Assembly (NCBI GenBank): GCA_937924445.1
Contig: CALDSX010000124.1
Location: forward strand, 1 to 32,460
Origin: an uncultured Chthoniobacterales bacterium
GTDB taxonomy: Bacteria > Verrucomicrobiota > Verrucomicrobiia > Chthoniobacterales > CALDSX01
DNA: 32,460 nucleotides
Reading direction: 5' to 3'
Shown here in pieces: positions 27,391 through 32,460 of the stretch (position 1 is the first letter of the stretch; each line of letters opens with the position of its first letter). The translations under genes and the position numbers were made by a program. The notes below the pieces were generated by a model. That model was given only the letters and a program-made list of their open reading frames with translations. It searched no databases and had not been told where the DNA came from.

Positions 27391-28604
27391 GTCAGGGACC
27401 GTCGCAAACCTTAACAAATGTCAGTTCGGCAGTGGATCCCCTGCGCGCTTGTGTGCATTGTGGATTATGTCTTGAGGCTTGTCCAACTTATCGGTTGACC
27501 GGGGATGAGAATAATTCACCGCGCGGACGTTTGCTTCTTTGGAGGGCAATTGATGAGGGGAGGTTACAGGCCGACACCTACACCGATTTCTACACTGACG
27601 AGTGTGTCGGTTGCCTTGCTTGCGAATCGGTTTGTCCGGCTGATGTCCCGTATGGGCATAACCTTGAAATTCAGCGTCAGCGCCAAGTTGAAGCCGAACG
27701 AGCCCACCTTGACTGGCGAGTTCGTGCGGCAGGGGTTGCAGTTAAATCGCCCGCAATATTTAATCTGGCCCTTGCGCCTGCTCGCCTACTGCGGTCATTA
27801 TCACTTTTGCCGCACCCGATGGTTTTCAAAGGACGCCCTGCGCTCTTAAAATCTACCGCGGAGTATGCGGCCGACCTGGTCGCAAAGTTTAATCCGACCG
27901 GACCCAAAGTTGCTTTTTTGACAGGTTGTCTCATGGAGGCTCTCTTCCGAGAAATAAACTTTGCGACCGTGCGCGTTTTGGTCGAAAACGGGGTTCGGGT
28001 TGTAGTGCCTAGGGGGCAGGGTTGTTGCGGAGCCTTTCACGAGCATACCGGAATGTCTGGCGCCGCAGAGCTTTCGGTGACAAATCAGCAGGTGTTTCGT
28101 GCTGCTGACGTCGAGCGAGTAGTGACCAACTCCGCCGGTTGTGGGTTTGCTCTTCAAAAAGCTCTCGCGGGTGATCCTCCTGTGCAAGACGTGCTTGGTT
28201 TTCTGGGGACACTTGACGTTAAACGACAGCAAGAACGTGAGGGGCTTTATAAGGTTTATGTTGACCTGCCATGCCATCTCGTTCACGGACAGAAAGTTGA
28301 TGGCATTCCTGATAGCGTTCTCGACGCAACAGGTTATCGCTGGGAGTTGGCTCCCTATGCCAGAGATTGCTGCGGTTCCGGTGGCGTTTATAATCTACAA
28401 AAACCGAAAAATGCTCGCCATATTTTAAAGTCGAAGGCTGCGTTTCTGGAAAAGGTCCCCAAGGACATTGTGCCAATTGTTGCTACATCGAACCATGTCT
28501 GCATGATGCAATGGAACACTGCGAAAACCTTCATCCGGCGACGGTTTGAGGTGAGGCACATTGTTCAACTGTTAGATCCTGCTTCTTCGTTTGATTCGAC
28601 GTAA
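27387..28604 (+). CDS. glcF: Glycolate oxidase iron-sulfur subunit
   Basis: CVHCGLCLEACPTY and CVGCLACESVCPADVPYG 4Fe-4S motifs; two CCG motifs (GCCGAFHEHTG, DCCGSGGVYN). Confidence 0.93.
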   Translation: MSQGPSQTLTNVSSAVDPLRACVHCGLCLEACPTYRLTGDENNSPRGRLLLWRAIDEGRLQADTYTDFYTDECVGCLACESVCPADVPYGHNLEIQRQRQVEAERAHLDWRVRAAGVAVKSPAIFNLALAPARLLRSLSLLPHPMVFKGRPALLKSTAEYAADLVAKFNPTGPKVAFLTGCLMEALFREINFATVRVLVENGVRVVVPRGQGCCGAFHEHTGMSGAAELSVTNQQVFRAADVERVVTNSAGCGFALQKALAGDPPVQDVLGFLGTLDVKRQQEREGLYKVYVDLPCHLVHGQKVDGIPDSVLDATGYRWELAPYARDCCGSGGVYNLQKPKNARHILKSKAAFLEKVPKDIVPIVATSNHVCMMQWNTAKTFIRRRFEVRHIVQLLDPASSFDST

Positions 28605-28684
28605 CTGTTCAGGTAGCCGCCCGCCTTGGGGCGGCCACCTGTGAGTGAATGGTCGGGCGCACGCACCCGACGCTTGGGCGAGAC

Positions 28685-28864
28685 TCACGAGGTGTTGACC
28701 GCTGGCACGAAGGGGGTGCCGAGGAACACGCGCTGCAACGCAGCGCAAGGCATTGAGGCCGTTCTTGCGTGCCGTGGAGACGTAGCCGCGGATGCGGCAG
28801 AAGTTCACGAGAGCCTGGATGCTGCGAAAGGTGCCGGAGATCTTCTGGCGCAGCTTTATCATCC
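28685..28864 (-). pseudogene. IS66-family transposase, C-terminal remnant with frameshift
   Basis: Minus strand: KLWMIKLRQKISGTFRSIQALVNFCRIRGYVSTARKNGLNAL, then in another frame LQRVFLGTPFVPAVNTS*; typical IS66 C-terminus. Cut at the left end of the neighbouring IS. Confidence 0.75.
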
Positions 28865-31224
28865 ACAGCTTCAGACATCCTGACCACTACGAGGGAGGAG
28901 CAAGGAGTCGAGGAAAACCAATGAACTGAGTTGAAAGGTTTGAGGTAATGAGTTGATAATGGAGAATGCCGCAAATTCAGCTTCCGATATTCCCCTCTAG
29001 CAGCACGCCAATAACTAACGAATTGGCCTTTGAGGAAAGGGAAGGAATAGTGTGGTATTTCAACGGGCATCTTCCGGTTTTCAGCCATCCGGTGGAAGAC
29101 ATAGGATCCTTTCGATTTTTCATCAGCCAGCTTATCGCCAACGGGAATGCCTCGCAGAGCGAGATTGCGCGAGCATTCGGTGTGCCGCTGGTCAGCGTGA
29201 AGCGGGCTTGTAAAAAACTGCGGGAGCAAGGGGCTGCGGGATTTTTCCAGACACCGAAACCTCAGCAAGGACACAAGCTGACAGGGCCACGCATCGAAGA
29301 AGTTCAAGGGATGCTTGATGCGGGAATGGAAGTTCCCGCCATTGGGGCGCAACTCGGGGTGTTGCCCAACACGATCCACAAGGCCATCCGGGCTGGAGGG
29401 CTCAAAAAAAAAAGCGTAGGCAGGCCGATTCCGTCGGCGGTGGATGAGGCAAGCAGCCAAGGTGAGCGCAGCATCGCCGACGGAGAGGCTGCGATGGGAG
29501 TGGGTACGACCCGTTCGATGGAACGGGTTGCCGCAGCTCTTGGAGCCTTGGAACAAGCCGAAACACGTTTTGAGCGAGCCGATGATGTTCCCAACGGTGG
29601 TGTGCTCTGTGCCTTGGCCGCCCTGCTCGGATTGGGACTCTTGAGTTACGCACAAAGTCACTTCAGTGCGCCCAAGGGCTTCTATCCGATGGAGTCGATT
29701 TTCCTGTTGCTGGCCTACCTGGCGTTGGGCCGGGTGCCGAGTTTGGAGCAGTTGCGTTACCGATCGCCCGGAGAATGGGGCAAGCTCCTGGGCTTGGATC
29801 GCATCCCCGAAGTCAAGACGTTGCGCGATAAAATCGGAGTTCTTGCCGATGACCCGGAGCGCACGGCTCGATGGAGCGGGGATCTGGCCAAAGAGTGGAT
29901 GGCCCAGGACGTGGAGGCCGCCGGGGTACTTCTCATTGATGGGCATGTGCGGGTTTATCACGGAGAAGCCACCAAGTTGCCCCGGCGCTACATCAGTCGC
30001 GAGAGGCTTTGCCTGCGGGGCACCACCGACTACTGGGTCAACGCGCTGGATGGAGCCCCCTTCTTCTGCGTGAGCAAAGCAGTGGATGCGGGCCTGCAGA
30101 AAACTCTTGAAGAAGAGATCGTGCCTCGCCTGCTGGCCGACATCCCCGGACAACCCACTCCCGAAGAACTGGCCGCCGAGCCGCTACGCCACTGCTTCAC
30201 GCTCATCTTCGACCGCGAAGGCTACTCACCGGATCTCTTCAAGCGACTCAAAACCCAGCGCATCGCCATCCTCACCTATCACAAACATCCTGGCCCCGAT
30301 TGGGCACCCGGCGAGTTCGCCCCGCAAATGCTCACCCATCCCAACGGGGAAACCAGCACGCTCCAATTGGCCGAACGGGGCACCCGACTGAGCAACGGAC
30401 TTTGGGTGCGCGAGATCCGCTCCTTGAGTTCAAGCGGCCATCAAACCGCCATCTTGAGCACCGATTATTGTGGCCAATTGGGGCGTTCTGCCGCCGCAAT
30501 GTTCGCCAGATGGAATCAGGAAAACTTCTTCAAATACATGCGTGAACACTACGGCTTGGATCGTCTTATCGAGTATGGAGTTAGCCCGCTTCTTGAGACC
30601 ACTCGCCTGGTCAATCCCGACTGGCGGAGCCTCGAGAGCCAAGTCCGGCGCACCGCTGCAGAACTCAGCCGAGCCCGTGCCACCTTTGCCGCCCATACCC
30701 TCGGAGCCCAGGAAAGCGAGCCCGAGACCGCCGCCCGTCACGAGGAAAAGAAAGGAGCGGCTTTGAACCTCATCCAGAACAAGCAAAGCCAGCTCGACTC
30801 CCTCAAAAACCGACGCAAAGCCACCCCCAAACATGTCGAACTCAAAGACTTCGCACCCGAGCAACGTGTTGCCCAACTGCGCGGCGGCAGAAAGCACTTC
30901 ATCGACACTATCAAACTCATCGCCTACCGGGCCGAAACCGCCCTCGTCCAACTCGCCCGCGAAACCCTACGCCGCCACGACGATGCCCGTTCTTTCCTGC
31001 GCGGGCTCTTTGCTTCCAGCATCAACCTGCGCCCCGATCCCGCACGCAAAGAACTGTGCGTCGAAATCCATGGCCAGACCAACCCCATCCATGACGCCAC
31101 TCTTGAGGTCATGTGCACCGAACTCAATGCCACGGAAGTCTACTATCCAGGCACAGATCTCCGCGTCTTTTACCGCCCAATCAGGTCATCCGTTTTCCCC
31201 AGAGGTCAGGATGTCTGAGGCTGT
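28865..31224 (+). mobile_element. Insertion sequence ~2.36 kb with imperfect 21-bp terminal inverted repeats
   Basis: Left ACAGCTTCAGACATCCTGACC (28865-28885); right GGTCAGGATGTCTGAGGCTGT (31204-31224), reverse complement ACAGCCTCAGACATCCTGACC; one mismatch. Encloses a single transposase ORF. Confidence 0.8.
28966..31218 (+). CDS. Transposase, DDE-type, family not assigned (750 aa)
   Basis: N-terminal HTHs (NASQSEIARAFGVPLVSVKRACKKL; GMEVPAIGAQLGVLPNTIHKAI); DDE candidates LLIDGHVRVYHG, LIFDREGYSPDLF, ARWNQENFFKYMREHYGLD; bounded by TIRs. Confidence 0.82.
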   Translation: MPQIQLPIFPSSSTPITNELAFEEREGIVWYFNGHLPVFSHPVEDIGSFRFFISQLIANGNASQSEIARAFGVPLVSVKRACKKLREQGAAGFFQTPKPQQGHKLTGPRIEEVQGMLDAGMEVPAIGAQLGVLPNTIHKAIRAGGLKKKSVGRPIPSAVDEASSQGERSIADGEAAMGVGTTRSMERVAAALGALEQAETRFERADDVPNGGVLCALAALLGLGLLSYAQSHFSAPKGFYPMESIFLLLAYLALGRVPSLEQLRYRSPGEWGKLLGLDRIPEVKTLRDKIGVLADDPERTARWSGDLAKEWMAQDVEAAGVLLIDGHVRVYHGEATKLPRRYISRERLCLRGTTDYWVNALDGAPFFCVSKAVDAGLQKTLEEEIVPRLLADIPGQPTPEELAAEPLRHCFTLIFDREGYSPDLFKRLKTQRIAILTYHKHPGPDWAPGEFAPQMLTHPNGETSTLQLAERGTRLSNGLWVREIRSLSSSGHQTAILSTDYCGQLGRSAAAMFARWNQENFFKYMREHYGLDRLIEYGVSPLLETTRLVNPDWRSLESQVRRTAAELSRARATFAAHTLGAQESEPETAARHEEKKGAALNLIQNKQSQLDSLKNRRKATPKHVELKDFAPEQRVAQLRGGRKHFIDTIKLIAYRAETALVQLARETLRRHDDARSFLRGLFASSINLRPDPARKELCVEIHGQTNPIHDATLEVMCTELNATEVYYPGTDLRVFYRPIRSSVFPRGQDV

Positions 31225-31549
31225 CCCACTTCGTTCCGGCTCCTTGCACAACCGCCAGATTTACCTCCACGACTGAACCGTTGGCCTTCGCTGTGTTGTG
31301 CCAGCTCCTCCCGTCGTATCGGCCTCTTATCTGCTTCTTGTTCATCGGCTCGCAAGTTTTGTCTAGCGTTGCATGCAGATTTTGGTAAAGATTTGTCATG
31401 CTGTCTGCGCTGCGCTTCGGCTCCTCCCCCCCCCGGTCGGTTACCCTTCCGGAGTTGACTTCAAATGGTGATTTTATTTTCATGTTTCTATGTTTTGGTT
31501 CTTTCACGGGGGACTTTCACCCCATTTACAACGCGCCCATGCTGGGCGC

Positions 31550-31883
31550 ACACAAAATCAGCGGCGGCAGAGTCATCCGCCGTGCGGTCATGCCCGGACA
31601 GGTCTGGCTCAAAAACCTCTTGCGCCACAGTGCCGCAAGCCTTGCCCGTAGTGAGAGTGTCCTTGGCGATTACTACCGCCGTATTGGCGCGAGAATGGGA
31701 CCCGCCGGGGCCAACACGGTCTTGGCTCATAAACTCGCCCGTATCCTCTGGCAAATGGTGACCCACCAAGTCGAATACGAGGAAACCATCCTTGCTCACC
31801 TTGATAAAGCCCGCCAAGAGCGCCAACTCAAGCGTCTCCAACGCCAGGCTCGCGCCCTCAATTGCCAACTCACCCCGCTCTAA
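31550..31883 (+). pseudogene. IS110-family transposase, C-terminal remnant (Transposase_20 region)
   Basis: KISGGRVIRRAVMPGQVWLKNLLRHSAASLARSESVLGDYYRRIGARMGPAGANTVLAHKLARILWQMVTHQVEYEE...RLQRQARALNCQLTPL resembles IS110/IS116/IS902 C-termini; the N-terminal part is missing. Confidence 0.75.
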
Positions 31884-31912
31884 CAAGCCGCATAAAATCC
31901 CAATTCAAACCG

Positions 31913-31943
31913 CCTCCTCGGTGAGCAGTTCCTTTGGAGGAGG
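31913..31943. repeat. Inverted repeat CCTCCTC ... GAGGAGG downstream of IS110 remnant
   Basis: 7-bp perfect stem, 17-nt loop, 30 nt after the remnant's stop codon. Confidence 0.45.
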
Positions 31944-32037
31944 AGTGCTTGGGCTGGAAGCCTGAAGTAACAGCATCTGGCAAACTGCGTTTTTTTTCTT
32001 GCATCACCAGCCTTATGGTACATGTTTATAATTAGAA

Positions 32038-32112
32038 GCGGGTGTAGCTCAGCGGTAGAGCGCTTCCTTGCCAAGGAAGATGTCGCGAGTTCGATCCTCG
32101 TCACCCGCTCCA
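32038..32112 (+). tRNA. tRNA-Gly (anticodon GCC), CCA encoded
   Basis: GCGGGTGTAGCTCAGCGGTAGAGCGCTTCCTTGCCAAGGAAGATGTCGCGAGTTCGATCCTCGTCACCCGCTCCA; acceptor GCGGGTG/CACCCGC, anticodon stem CTTCC/GGAAG, loop TTGCCAA. Confidence 0.97.
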
Positions 32113-32189
32113 TTTTGGCTGACTATCAGCCTGTCGGACTTTTCTAAACCTGCGGCTTGAAAAAGTCCGAGGAAAAAGAGAAGCGGAAC

Positions 32190-32460
32190 ATGGCCGCGCG
32201 ATTCATCAGCATAGACCGGGAGACTCCGCTCTTGTTGCCCCCGGATATGAGAGATTGGGTTGCGGAGAACCATCTCAGCCAGTTCATTCTGAACGCAGTG
32301 GATCAGATCGATCCGAGTTCGGCGAAGGTCTAAGGGGGTGTGGCAGCCGGCAATATCCGCCGCGCATGCTGCTTGCGTTGCTCATTTACAGCTACAGCAG
32401 CGGGATCTTTTCGAGCCGTGCCATCGAGCGGGCGACCTATGACAGTATGGCGGTGCGGGT
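32190..32460 (+). pseudogene. IS1182-family transposase, N-terminal part, frameshifted; continues past window edge
   Basis: MAARFISIDRETPLLLPPDMRDWVAENHLSQFILNAVDQIDPSSAKV* (stop at 32331-32333), then in another frame GSRQYPPRMLLALLIYSYSSGIFSSRAIERATYDSMAVR, as in IS1182 N-termini. Confidence 0.75.

Noticed and set aside
28609-30153. 514-aa minus-strand ORF
   Set aside because: Antisense to the transposase ORF, no recognisable domain, and its 3' part overlaps the IS66 remnant in a different frame; ORF openness follows from codon bias of the sense strand.
31181-31507. 108-aa minus-strand ORF (NKKQIRGRYDGRSWHNTAKANGSVVEVNLAVVQ...)
   Set aside because: Spans the IS right TIR and a C-rich run, no confident domain; more likely non-coding element sequence.
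31500-31560. Integron attC-like site at the GCCCATGCTGGGC hairpin
   Set aside because: No clear R''/L''/L'/R' core arrangement or adjacent cassette/integrase; kept only as an undefined structured element.
1-32460. CRISPR array
   Set aside because: No regularly spaced direct repeats of 23-40 bp seen; the RecB/Cas4-like domain at 3683-5530 is fused to FtsK and not near cas genes.

Overview
The 32.5 kb window most likely comes from a bacterium of the Verrucomicrobia/PVC group. The best lineage clue is a 51-aa ORF resembling the Chlamydia/Verrucomicrobia small basic protein family. Most of the window is ordinary chromosome: an RRM protein, zinc alcohol dehydrogenase, deoxyhypusine-synthase-like protein, hemL, tRNA-Pro, a thioesterase, a thioredoxin-like protein, gyrA, a Lol-like ABC/lipoprotein-sorting cluster, an alpha/beta hydrolase, a DedA/YqaA-like membrane protein, a pseudouridine synthase, an O-antigen-ligase/TPR protein, a Sel1-repeat protein and glcDEF. 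The most interesting part is a tight three-gene operon at 848-5530. It encodes (i) a small protein that looks like tandem winged helices, (ii) a 695-aa P-loop/AAA-like ATPase with an unassigned C-terminal half, and (iii) a 615-aa fusion of a RecB/Cas4-like PD-(D/E)XK nuclease to a complete FtsK alpha+motor module. This is a plausible undescribed DNA-processing or defence system. The right end (28601-32460) is a mosaic of mobile DNA: an IS66-type remnant, a ~2.36 kb IS with 21-bp terminal inverted repeats, a structured non-coding segment joined abruptly to an IS110 C-terminal remnant, a tRNA-Gly, and a frameshifted IS1182-like transposase start. A degenerate gene remnant was also found at 7884-8100. 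All assignments come from reading the sequence and motif recognition; no database searches were run.
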